Shown here piece by piece: positions 53,301 to 62,423 of a stretch of DNA of 64,000 nucleotides. The notes under the pieces are model-generated. The model did no database searches. It saw only the letters and a program-made list of their open reading frames with translations, and had not been told where the DNA came from. The translations under genes were made by a program, and so were the position numbers. Origin of the DNA: Athripsodes cinereus (taxonomy: Eukaryota > Arthropoda > Insecta > Trichoptera > Leptoceridae); NCBI GenBank assembly GCA_947579605.1, contig OX388307.1:24157237-24221236 (forward strand). The letters are read 5' to 3'. The first letter of the stretch is position 1. Each line of letters starts with the position of its first letter.

Positions 53301-56300
53301 TTAAGGTTGATTTATATATTCCTCCCTCTTATATATGCCACAAGTGCCTTAAATACGGTCATACGCATAACAAATGTACCAATTCGCCCAAATGTACTAA
53401 ATGTGGTGAAAATCACGAATCAAATAACTGCCCTAAAACTGAGACTACTGTTAGCTGTGTTAACTGTAAAGGCGATCATATGCCTACAAGCAATTCTTGT
53501 CCAGAGTTACATAGACAACGAGACATTAGACGAATTATGGCTACGGAAGGAGTTTCTTTTGTACAAGCTTCCAAAAAGGCCATCGCCCCTAAAAAATCTT
53601 TTAGTGATGTGGTCTCAACTCCTCCTCATAATAAAAAAATTACAAAGAAAAATATTGATTATAAAGCAATTGATTCTCTTTTGTCATACACAAATGGTCA
53701 ACCACTGAATCCCAAAAACGGATGTGGCCTGCCCACTGAATCAAACGCCAATCCTTCTATCTCCTCCCCCACTTATCCCTCGTCTTCCACCTCTTCAAAT
53801 TCTTCTACTGCTGAGTCGCCACAGAATCCCAACAATATTAAACTGATGTTCCAGATTTTTACATACTTATTATCAAATATCAATGATGAATCTATCCTTA
53901 CTCAAATGTCCTCTCTGCTAATGCCTTCTAAACGTCCTTTGCATGATTCTCCAATTTAAAATACACCATTGGCTACTTGTACTTTTTACTCACAGCTGAA
54001 ATCGACTTTATATGCAGATATCGTTAAAAATTATAGTTTTTAAAAATATGGGTAGTAATTCTTTTAATAATATTACAGTATTACAATGGAATGCTTGTAG
54101 TGCTGTGAGTAATAGATCCGATATCATTTATCTTTTAAATCACCATAGGGTTAACGTTGCGGCTATAAGCGAAACTTGGATTCGTCCTCATTATAACTAT
54201 AATATTCCTGGATATTTTTGTATAAGATGTGATAGGCAGGAAGGTAGAGGCGGCGGCGCTGCTTTGCTAGTCAACTAGTCCCTTCCTTTTTCACAAATTG
54301 ATTTACCATTTAATCCCTTTTTGGAGGTTGTGGCAGTTAGGATAAGTGATGTAGCTTTTGTATCAACAGATATACCCCCAGATACAGGTTTTGATGTGGG
54401 ATTTTGGAATGCAATAATACCTCTATTGCCTTCATCTTATTTTATTCTGGGTGATTTTAATGCTCATAGCCCCTCCTGGGGTTGCTCTAGAACAGACAGA
54501 GCAGGGAATCAACTATTGAATTTCATTGATGACCATAATATTTGTGTTTTGAATGATGGATCGGCAACTAGACCGTCACCGGCGGGTCAGGGGCGCAGTG
54601 CTTTGGATTTATCTCTTTGTACGGGAGATTTGGCCGGCTCTGTGAATTGGACTGTTTGCCATGATGCGCATTCTAGTGACCACTTCCCAATTATTTTTAC
54701 TTATAATTGTAAATCCATTTCGCATGTACCTCAGAATCAACGAAATATGTATAAAATTCGTAAGGCTGACTGGTTTAAGTTTGGGGAAATTATTGAGGAT
54801 AGCTTGAATGAGAAAGAAAACTTATACAATGGCAATGCATCTGTACAAGAAAATTACAGCAATTGGTTTCATATATTGCAAAATGTTGCAAATGAATCCA
54901 TTCCCATAAGGAAAAAAAGTAGTAAGAGGCCAAAGAAATACACTCCATGGTGGGATGAAGAGTGCGACAGATTAGTGGAAACACGTAAAAAGGCCATGCT
55001 TAAATATAAAAATGACATGTCTATGGAAAATTTTTTGACCGCTAAGGCTTGTCAAGCAAAAACGAAGAAGGCTCTTAGGCAGAAAAAGCGAATCGGTTGG
55101 TCCAAATTCTGTTCTTCTTTGTCGCCAAATTCTCCTCCATCATATGTATGGGATATGATCAAACGTTTCAGAGGTTCGATGGTTCCTCCTCGCAGATTAC
55201 AGCACACACACACTTATGGCTCACTGACTTTGTCAATGCCTTGGCTCCTTTATATGTTCCCAACATAACTCAAATGTCTATGGTTGACCAGTTTTCAGAA
55301 TCGGATGCCAACGCTTATTTAATTCAACCCTTTACTTTGGATGAGCTCAAAATTTCACTGTCCAAAACCAGGGATTCCTCCCCGGGTCTGGATATGATCC
55401 CATATTCTTTTCTAAGAAAACTTCCTGAACCTTTTCTCCCTTTCTTGCTTAATATTTTTAATCAAGTTTTGCTTGAAGGCGTCGTTCCCGAGGAATGGAA
55501 ATACCAACTGATTATTCCAATTCCGAAACCAGGTAGGGATAAAACACTTGGATCGTCATATCGGCCGATCGCACTATCATCCTGCATATTAAAACTACTT
55601 GAACATCTTATCAAGATTCGGTTAGAGTGGTTCATGGAACATAATGGCATCTTTTCACGAAGCCAATTTGGATTCAGAAGATCTCTCGGTTGTATAGACA
55701 ATTTGAGTACTTTTGTCACTGATGTACAATTGGCCTTTTCTAATAAAGAATTTCAAGTTTCTTCATTTTTAGACATTGACGCAGCCTATGACAATGTGTG
55801 TCTTCACACGTTACATAACAAACTTATTAAACTAGGTATCCCCGACTCTCTTGCTAGATTAATTTTCAACCTTCTTACTGAAAGAAGAATATCTATTATG
55901 AACGATGGGGAGGAAATTTCTAGAACGATATGGAAAGGGTTACCACAAGGTTCCGTGTTGTCTCCCCTTCTTTTTAATACATACATTTGTGATGCTCAAT
56001 CTGCTTTACCTGAAGATTGTAAAATCTTGAAATACGCAGACGACTTAGCGCTTTACACTGTACACAAAGATATTAATAAGGCTGTAAATTTGTTATCTGA
56101 TTCTCTCTCTAAGCTCAATACATGGTTGCTGTCCCATTCCCTTCAAATATCTCCTACAAAATCAAAGATTATGGTTTTTTCCAGAAAACACAGAAACCCA
56201 GAGATTTTGGTACGCCTCAATGATCATTTTATTCCCCAGGTTGATGAAACCAAATTTCTGGGTGTTATTTTGGATATAAAGTTGGCATGGAATTCCTTTA

Positions 56301-59300
56301 TTAACACCACAACTTCTAAATGTGAGCGGAATATGAACATATTAGGAGCGGTGGCGGGAGTGTCGTGGGGATCTCACCCATCAACTATGAGAAACATGTA
56401 CAACGCTTTAGTCAGGTCCCATCTCGATTATGCTTGTTTTTTGTTAAATCCTCTTCCATGCCACCTGGAGACTAAGCTTGAGAGGGTTCAGTCCAAGTGT
56501 CTTAGACTTATGATTGGTGCTATGCAATCCACTCCAATAAACGCCTTGCAGGTTGAGTGCTCGGAAATGCCTTTAAATATAAGGCGACAGTATCTTGCAG
56601 AGAGATTTATTCTTAAACGCTTTGGTTATTCTAACCACCCTCTCTTCAATAATATTGTCTAACTGAATCAATCATATCATTCTAATCGATATTGGCTTAA
56701 AAAACGTATTCCTCCATTATGTGCTGCTTACACTTCTATTGAGAATCTGTACAAAGGACCTAGGTATCCTTATCCTTTATCAATCTTTAATCTACCTCTC
56801 AAAGCTTTTCAGACTATTCCCAAAATCATAGAAAATATAGATTCAAACACGAATACAGACCCGGAAACAAATAATTAAGATTAAATAAATTATACTGAAT
56901 ATTAAATTTGTTTTTGTGTCATTTTTTTTGTTGTTTTGTTTTACTTTCTTCATTTCCTTGTGTTGTTTTCTACACTATCACCTTTTGGTAATTTATAAAA
57001 TTGTTTTCTTTTTAAAATATGTTCACGTTTCCTTTTTTGTCTTATATGTTTTTGTATCTGTATATTAGATCAGCTGCATGTAAGAAACATGCAAACTGTC
57101 CTCTTCGTGCCAATATAAAATCAAGACAAAAAAAATATATTGTATACACTAGCTTATCTATTTTATTGTCATGTTTACTTTAAAATTTTAGCTATTTTAT
57201 CATATTTTTTGTATTTTGTATGTCATGTTTTTGTTTTGGCATAAGTTTTTTTATCATATTTCATAAGCTTTTATTATATTTTTTTTTGGATTTTTGAAAG
57301 TATACTTTAATTGAATTTTTTGAGTTTTTTTTTATTCATCTACTTTTTAACGATAAATATTTTCCATCAAGTGATATCCTCATTTTTGGTCTAACCTGAT
57401 ATCATTTGTTTTTATTTTATGATTATTTTAAATTAAAATATTTTATTTCCATTTACGTAATAATTTTGATGTGCGAAACTTATGAATCATTTATGTACTT
57501 GTTTATAATTGTGTTCTTACTTGTGTATTATAATATTTAATTAGGTGAATCTATATTATTTTAGTTACAGATGCGCAGTAGATCATTACGCACGCGTGTC
57601 GTCTCATTCCTTTCGTTAGTGCGTTGCCGTTCTAGGCGGGGAGTGGTTGTGATGATCGTTATTTTGCATGTTCCAATGTTTTTTTCCATTTTTCAGTCCT
57701 TATAATATAATATTTGATGCATATATTCACATTTATATGTAGATACAATCTTAACCATTGCTAATAAAAGCAACAAAATGTAAAATATCCCATTTTTATG
57801 ACTAAAAAACGAATAATTTAATAATGTACACTGAGTGTACATCACTGGAGCGCGTGGATTTTTTTAGCTCAGTAAGGGAAAGGTTAATTAAAGTTATTTT
57901 CTAAGTTTTTCACTTAATATTGCGAATATTTCAAATACGTATAACTCAAATTCTTCTCGTGAGGAGATAGCGCTGTTTGTATCTATATGACTCAATTAAT
58001 AAATTTTCTCACCACATATTGCAATTTTCAAATAATATGTAATGGGACATCTAGAATATGCATCTGTACATTTTGTGTATAATGCATTTTATTATAGAAA
58101 GAGTTAAAAAATATATTAACAAAAATATTATAATATCCTGTGGCAAATATCTGGGTTTATAACAAAACCCAGATATATCTTTTTTTTTTAAATATTGTCA
58201 CTTTGAAATTTTTTTACACCATTTTGAAAAATTGGCAATGGGGTTTAGTGCAAGGAAAATTATAAAATTTTGGAAATGAGAATTTTTTTCATCGCCTGTT
58301 GTCTAATAATAATATTATTGTTGTAGATCGCTGATGGTGTAAGTCTACCCACCCCTGCTTTGAGATATTTATTCCATATAACCATAAAATGTTGTAAAAG
58401 ATATTTATTATTTTGATGCTCTTACTTATACATTATATTATATAATTATACCTTCCTTGTGAAACACCAGTGTTTATTGATGAATAAATAAATACATAAA
58501 AACACTTATGTAATGACATTCATTAAAAATTAAATCAATAAAATATATACATGTGCAAAGTGATTTTTGTTTTTCGTATAACTGGAAAGTGTGATAATAT
58601 TATATATTACGATAGGTATGGATCAATATAGATACTAAGCTTTGAAAACAATGAAATGTATGAACATGTTACAAATGATGCTGTGCGCCGGCGCACCCAG
58701 CAGAGACCTGTAATCTCCGTTATACAAGAGAGACGATGGTCCTGGTTGGGACATGTTTTGAGAATGCCCAATGATAGTTGGCCAAAAAGAGCACTGTTCT
58801 TCCGTCCGCAGGGGTTCCGTAGGCCCGGGCGTCCCTCTTTCACAATACACCGTTCCTATGACAACGATATCAGAGCGCAAGGAATGTCGTAGGAAGAGGT
58901 GACGCAATTGGCACAGAGACGCTCTGAATGGAGGAGGCTGGTTTCTGCCCTGTGCTCCCGAGAGGAGCGTTGAGGGCAATGATGAGGTATGGATCAAACG
59001 CAAGATACGCATCACTTGCAGCGTAGAGAAGAGAGTATTAGGTGTTTTGATGCTCACGAATCGGCTTTGACTGGCTTAAGAGCTTTATACCATGGTGACG
59101 TTCACCTATTCCACCTATATCTCTTATGCTGAAGACCTTAGACTCTCTTCTCTACCCTGCAAGTGATGCATATCTTGAGATTGAACCGTACCTATCGTAA
59201 TAAATATAGTTTTACTCCATTTCGGATGAAAATCAGATCATACAGTCATTCATATGCACATGTACAATACATATATTTGTGAAATGTTGTTTGGTACAAA

Positions 59301-60526
59301 TAAAGTTACTTACTCTCATCTCTCAAGGTGAATCTACCCATTTGTGGGAAAACTTTGAACTGTTCCAAACAAATAACACCAGAACATTCTATCCTCATTA
59401 TAGCTACTTGATCTTGTTTAACAAATCGTGGTCTCGTTTTTGATTTCTCACCAGTCTTTTTATCTACCAAACATATTAAGGCCTGGAAAACATTAAAACA
59501 AATTATGGTGTGATATGTATGATGTAAGATATATATGTATGTATATATATACTTACTTTTACAGTAACTTCCTCAGCGGCACAGTGTATATGCATCATAG
59601 CTGAATATCCAGCACAGATGATAGATTTGTGCTCCAATATATTTGATATAGATATATATGTATGTATATATATAATATATATGTACTTACTTTTACAGTA
59701 ACTTCCTGAGCGGCACAGTGTATATGCATCATAGCTGAATATCCAGCACAGATGATAGATTTGTGCTCCAATATATTCGATATAGATATATATGTATGTA
59801 TATATATATATACTTACTTTTACAGTAACTTCCTCAGCGGCACAGTGTATATGCATCACAGCTGAATATCCAGCACAGATGATAGATTTGTGCTCCAATA
59901 TATTTGATATAGATATATATGTATGTATATATATACTTACTTTTACAGTAACTTCCTCAGCGGCACAGTGTATATGCATCACAGCTGAATATCCAGCACA
60001 GATGATAGATTTGTGCTCCAATATAACTACCTGAGCATCAAACACTCTTCCTGTTTTGATAGGGTTGGTGGCATCGCACAGTACAAACCCGGGAGAAACG
60101 TCTTCTTCTTCTATTCCCTTTAATTTGATTTTGACATTTTCACCAGCAAATATGGATGTGACTTCTTCGTCATCAGACCACAGCTGGTCGACTGTAACTT
60201 GAGATCTATTTGGCATGAGCAATAATGACTTGCCTTTCCTACATCCACCAGCTTCCACTTTGCCCATTACTACAGTACCCATGTCTTTATATTTATCTAC
60301 AACAGGCATTATGAACGGACCATCCATTCTTCTATTTAATGATGGCATATTGTCAATGAATTCAATGAAGGCTGGTCCTCTGTACCATGGACAGACAGAT
60401 TCTTCAATTTGCTCCCTTATGCCTTGGCCTGTTTGGCCCGAACACGGTAAAAAAGAAAGATCTTTTGCAGGGTTAAATCCTAATTTTTTTAAATATGGAA
60501 GTATTTTATCTTTACATTCGTTATAC
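47339..60526 (-). CDS. eRF3: Translation termination factor eRF3 (GSPT1), three 3' coding exons
   Basis: Exons 60526-59941, 59482-59314 and 47382-47339, joined by GT/AG introns of compatible phase. eRF3 is the cytoplasmic GTPase that works with eRF1 to release the finished peptide at stop codons. The part seen here is the end of the G domain (NECKDKILPYLKKLGF), beta-barrel domain 2 (WYRGPAFIEFIDNMPSLNRR, VVDKYKDMGTVVMGKVEAG, IKLKGIEEEDVSPGFVLCD) and domain 3 (VVILEHKSIICAGYSAVMHI, SKTRPRFVKQDQVAI, CLEQFKVFPQMGRFTLRDE, KTIAIGKVLKIIE). The N-terminal tail and G1-G4 motifs are upstream, outside the window. The 11.9-kb last intron holds a LINE, a hAT and other elements; upstream a piggyBac lies in the next intron. 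Oddity: tandem copies of the first exon's donor end. Confidence 0.94.
47383..48419. other. eRF3 last intron, 3' part, with dispersed repeat piece
   Basis: 47485-47545 (ttaattgagtcat, caaacagtgctatctcctta, cgagaagaattt) is repeated inverted at 57947-58010. Otherwise AT-rich without coding signal. Confidence 0.45.
48420..48562 (+). repeat. LINE 3' tail
   Basis: gaagaaatcgcgcctctgcg, ataaactcgccctctgtata, then tatcaatgtacagtaaagaa and (AAAT)n. The tail matches 44725-44765. The cgcgcctctgcgataaactc element recalls 3' ends of lepidopteran LINEs. Confidence 0.55.
48836..48985 (+). repeat. Copy of the fold-back family lacking the ribozyme core
   Basis: gttgatattttcaaccgacg, ggtggaaattcatgttgaat, then ctgtgacttttagtcaataaa and aaataagtgttttatataat. 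Same as the minus strand of 11850-11640, but the roughly 70 nt holding the hammerhead motif are missing between gtgacttttt and aataaaaag. Confidence 0.65.
49221..51345 (+). repeat. 141-bp tandem repeat, split by a hAT insertion
   Basis: Unit: aaaataatacaaagactaaa, ttatcaggtatcagggaac, taaattgctgccggtaccta, a palindrome ggtacctactctgcatattt mirrored, and gtagagtaggtag with tagcttgcatattttatatg. Starts at 49221, 49362 and, after the insertion, 51256 (partial, with the palindrome half lost). Confidence 0.85.
49469..51217. mobile_element. 1.75-kb non-autonomous hAT element with 8-bp target duplication
   Basis: Ends CAGTGGCGTGCC and, reverse complement of right, CAGTGGCGGGAA; flanked by perfect GTAGGTAG (49461-49468, 51218-51225). 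It inserted within the tandem repeat just described. The interior is AT-rich with a palindrome at 50444-50512 (agatagtattattttccaat mirrored); no transposase. Confidence 0.85.
51346..51777. other. eRF3 intron segment
   Basis: 51350-51395 carries the ggctaccccacttgtgggat and atgccgtgatggtat LINE-tail motif. The rest has no coding signal. Confidence 0.45.
51778..52343. mobile_element. 566-bp TIR element with internal copies of its own motif
   Basis: Perfect 40-bp TIRs: AATATATCGACTGTGCTCAG, then gacaaaggcatcaaaccaca at the left (51778-51817), mirrored at 52304-52343. The inner motif tttgatgcctttgtcctg recurs in diverged form near 51985, 52063, 52140 and 52218. No coding capacity. Confidence 0.85.
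52344..52690 (+). other. Probable 5' UTR of the LINE
   Basis: Includes a GC-richer patch, gcctgctctcacggagcggg, at 52447-52466, then an AT-rich leader to the ORF1 start. The 5' border of the LINE is not visible. Confidence 0.4.
52691..53959 (+). CDS. LINE ORF1 (gag-like) with three zinc knuckles, intact
   Basis: 422 codons from ATG to TAA without lesion. The N terminus is acidic and proline-rich (MGDPPDWGDPPDQSPP); the centre (about 45-200) has an RRM-like or gag-like fold region with LPPYIVVVENLEKGKHIHPM; residues about 215-275 have the array CHKCLKYGHTHNKC, CTKCGENHESNNC and CVNCKGDHMPTSNSC; a serine-rich tail follows. Such proteins bind LINE RNA and form the retrotransposition particle. 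Start chosen as the first ATG of the open frame. Confidence 0.85.
   Translation: MGDPPDWGDPPDQSPPASKKQKINSDVHNEPVVQMNTINIKEPEYPHSALPPYIVVVENLEKGKHIHPMVLGGLLTKTRMEGIVPGGVRADGGRRTIVTFSTTKQANDFIHSNVLSSNGLKAYIPNYKLYKNGLIRRISLELSDEDIINNVQVPFSYGKIIKLRKLNRRINVDGKSEWKPSTTILVTFEGQRLPEHINLYYNSIKVDLYIPPSYICHKCLKYGHTHNKCTNSPKCTKCGENHESNNCPKTETTVSCVNCKGDHMPTSNSCPELHRQRDIRRIMATEGVSFVQASKKAIAPKKSFSDVVSTPPHNKKITKKNIDYKAIDSLLSYTNGQPLNPKNGCGLPTESNANPSISSPTYPSSSTSSNSSTAESPQNPNNIKLMFQIFTYLLSNINDESILTQMSSLLMPSKRPLHDSPI
54048..56878 (+). pseudogene. LINE ORF2 endonuclease / reverse transcriptase with three lesions
   Basis: The endonuclease opens VLQWNACSAVSNRSDI, with AAISETWIR, GRGGGAALLV, YFILGDFNAHSPSWGCSRTD, SALDLSLC and SSDHFPIIF. 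The RT has SSPGLDMIPYSFLRKLPEPF, SYRPIALSSCILKLLEHLI, SRSQFGFRRSLGCIDNLS, SSFLDIDAAYDNV (first Asp), GLPQGSVLSPLLFNTYICDA, LKYADDLALY (catalytic pair) and ETKFLGVILDIKLAW (thumb). Lesions: TAG at 54276, a frameshift in a CA-repeat near 55205, TAA at 56660 after which the frame remains readable to 56878. Each is a single change, so the copy is recent. Confidence 0.88.
57126..58600. other. eRF3 last intron, AT-rich
   Basis: No coding signal. 57947-58010 carries the inverted copy of the 47485-47545 repeat. A self-complementary segment lies at 58140-58180 (atctgggttt / aaacccagat). Confidence 0.4.
58650..58990 (+). pseudogene. RTE/CR1-like LINE reverse transcriptase 3' end
   Basis: Reads EHVTNDAVRRRTQQRPVISV, IQERRWSWLGHVLRMPNDSW, FRRPGRPSFTIHRSYDND, then after a stop EEVTQLAQRRSEWRRLVSAL and CSREERG. 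This is the conserved C terminus of the family also seen at 945-1530 (minus) and 40595-40712. The tail is an ATGATGAGG start of a GAT repeat. 5'-truncated. Confidence 0.82.
59045..59185 (-). repeat. SINE-like fragment
   Basis: gatgctcacgaatcggcttt, gactggcttaagagc, ggtgacgttcacctattcca, then ctctaccctgcaagtgatgc and atatcttgagatt: an inverted, diverged copy of the 36010-36365 family. Confidence 0.6.
59314..59482 (-). CDS. eRF3: eRF3 penultimate coding exon
   Basis: Acceptor ttttccag ends at 59483; encodes ALICLVDKKTGEKSKTRPRF, VKQDQVAIMRIECSGVICLE and QFKVFPQMGRFTLRDE, then one base before donor GTAAGTAA (59313). 169 nt. Domain 3 of eRF3. Confidence 0.94.
59557..60030 (-). repeat. Four tandem copies of the eRF3 exon end plus 5' splice site
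   Basis: Each copy carries atattggagcacaaatctat, catctgtgctggatattcag, gccgctgaggaagttactgt, AAAA and donor GTAAGTA, then an (AT)-rich microsatellite. Donors start at 59940, 59817, 59690 and 59556; spacing 123, 127 and 134 bp. Copy 1 (nearest the exon) is the one joined to the normal coding frame. Confidence 0.95.
59941..60526 (-). CDS. eRF3: eRF3 exon with domain 2 and start of domain 3
   Basis: Acceptor aatatttttcag ends at 60527; the exon reads YNECKDKILPYLKKLGFNPA, KDLSFLPCSGQTGQGI, MPSLNRRMDGPFIMPVVDKY, DVSPGFVLCDATNPIKTGRV and HCAAEEVTVK, ending at the first of four donors. 586 nt, phase 0 out, joining in frame to ALICLVDKK. The frame stays open past the first donor to 59503 through the copies. 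Confidence 0.93.
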
Positions 60527-61619
60527 CTGAAAAATATTGATAATATTATACGATTTATCGTCGTTTTGACATTTCTTAAATAAACTCTTTATTATGGATG
60601 AAATTAAAAAACCATTATGTATATATTTATTTTTTTGATAGAGACGTCTTATAAGGACATTGATTGATCAATGTCTTTATAAGACGAGAGACATTTCTCA
60701 AACAATTTTTATAAGTGATTCTTAGTATCCATATTAAAATTTATTTTTAGAATAATATCACACTGTAATAAAAAGTTCAAATGACAATTTTAATGTCCTA
60801 AAGCAGTGCTCCACAACCGGTGTGCCGTGAGCCGAATACATGCCACGGTCAAATACAATGTATTTGAAATTTATTATTCATTCAAATTGTATACACAATG
60901 AAAAATTAATTTTCAAAATATTGTAGAGAATAATTGTGTCGCTGAGTTTCGAAATCCGCTATAACACATACATTTGAATGTGTTATAGCGGATTTCGAAA
61001 CTCAGCGACACAATTATTATAACTAAATATTTTTTCAATGGTCCCCCAGCGCCTGGTGTCAACTGTTGAAAACTGCCTAGTGTGCTTTGTATATCAATTT
61101 AATACTTATATCGACACCTGAAAGGCCAGTTAGCGTAAACGACATTTTTGCAAAATTGACTTTTTATCGCAAGCGACTCTAAAAAATATTCGCCGTTGAT
61201 GTATCCGACTACCATAATCAGTAAGGAAAATGATACGAAGTTACACTGAAATGTTATTTTAATGTAAGATTTTATTACATTTTTATTGACTACCAACTTA
61301 GCATATGCGACTCATTTGATTTATCGTAACCGACCAAATGTTAAGCCACCCATGTAATGTAAGCGACATGATATATGTCGGTTACGATAATTTGCAAAAT
61401 CTAATTTGTTCTTACTTGCATTATGACTGTGATGACATTCCTTTTTAAATTTTTGTAAGAATATTCCTGTCGAATTTCTTTTCCTGCAGCAACTAGATTG
61501 ATTCTTTATACAGTATTACAATCACATATCATTAGGGAATAATTGCATCAAGAATAATTAGAGAGTGCTCATACTAATTATTCTTGATGCAATAAAATAC
61601 AATTTATAATGGATTTAGA
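60527..61619. repeat. eRF3 intron with three strong hairpins
   Basis: Hairpins: 60645-60686 (gtcttataaggacattgat mirrored, one mismatch); 60929-60969 with 60978-61018 (41-bp perfect arms, loop acatttga); 61542-61561 with 61574-61593 (20-bp perfect arms). 60802-60830 (cagtgctccacaaccggtgt) looks like a hAT terminus without partner. No exon is seen. Confidence 0.75.
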
Positions 61620-61639
61620 TTAACCGCCCTACCTCTTTG

Positions 61640-61752
61640 AACGAGCGTGACTCGTCATCAAAAAACTTCCCCGATCGCAACAAGCCGAGTGACGCTCGTT
61701 CATACAATAAAAGACGTTCCCTATACCCACAAAACGAGCGTTACTCGTTTCT
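61640..61752 (+). promoter_or_regulatory. piggyBac subterminal repeats (putative transposase sites)
   Basis: GAACGAGCGTGACTCG, CGAGTGACGCTCGTTC (the same motif inverted, one mismatch) and AACGAGCGTTACTCGT within 113 bp. The first two can pair as a hairpin. Function is inferred from position next to the terminus. Confidence 0.6.
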
Positions 61753-62423
61753 TGTAGTTATATAGGTACCTAATATGGTACATTGGTATATGCGTATTAG
61801 ATCTTCAAGGACTGTTGACGTGAACGGATGTTTTACACAATAATACCTATCTCTCCATACTACGCGAGTACGTTAGTCAGGGGTTCGCAGTGCGCGCACT
61901 AATATAAACTTTTTATTGTGTTTTGGTGTATTGTTTACTGACTTTTATATGTGTTTTTCGCTGCATTTTTATTATTTTCTCATTCATTTTTACTCATGCT
62001 CCTGTTTTTTTTTTTATTGACAGAGTGTTGACTTCGTTATTTTGTGAATATACCTATATTGAATTGCTTTTTTACATTATTCATTTCCAAAAAACTTTTT
62101 ATATTGCGATTATTAGGACATTTTATTTTTGTGCGTGAATTATCAAATAGACTAAAAAACAATTTATTTCATTTTTTACATAGTGTGTAAGTTTCATGTT
62201 TGATAGTGTATATATTGAGATTTATTTTTGTTATTGAACCATATATTGAACTATACTTTGTGACTGAATTGTGTCGTGATTTTTTCTTCTACATATTCAT
62301 TACTCAGAAATAATTATTTTTTGCTGAAGTAAGTATGAACAATTTATTTTTGTATCTTCAAGTATATAAATGTTTCCCTTTATAGAAATGATAATAATAT
62401 ATTGTACTTCTCTTTATAGCGCA

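Larger units (their letters stand above)
52691..57125 (+). mobile_element. I/jockey-type LINE, near full length
   Basis: ORF1 (52691-53959), ORF2 (54048-56878, damaged) and a 3' tail near 57070-57125 (gtaagaaacatgcaaactgt, cctcttcgtgccaatataaa). The same tail motif is at 24925-24960. It sits in the last eRF3 intron, antisense to the gene. Endonuclease and reverse transcriptase are seen; no RNase H. Confidence 0.85.

Noticed and set aside
59792..60034. Plus-strand 80-residue frame with repeated blocks
   Set aside because: Antisense of the duplicated eRF3 exon end.
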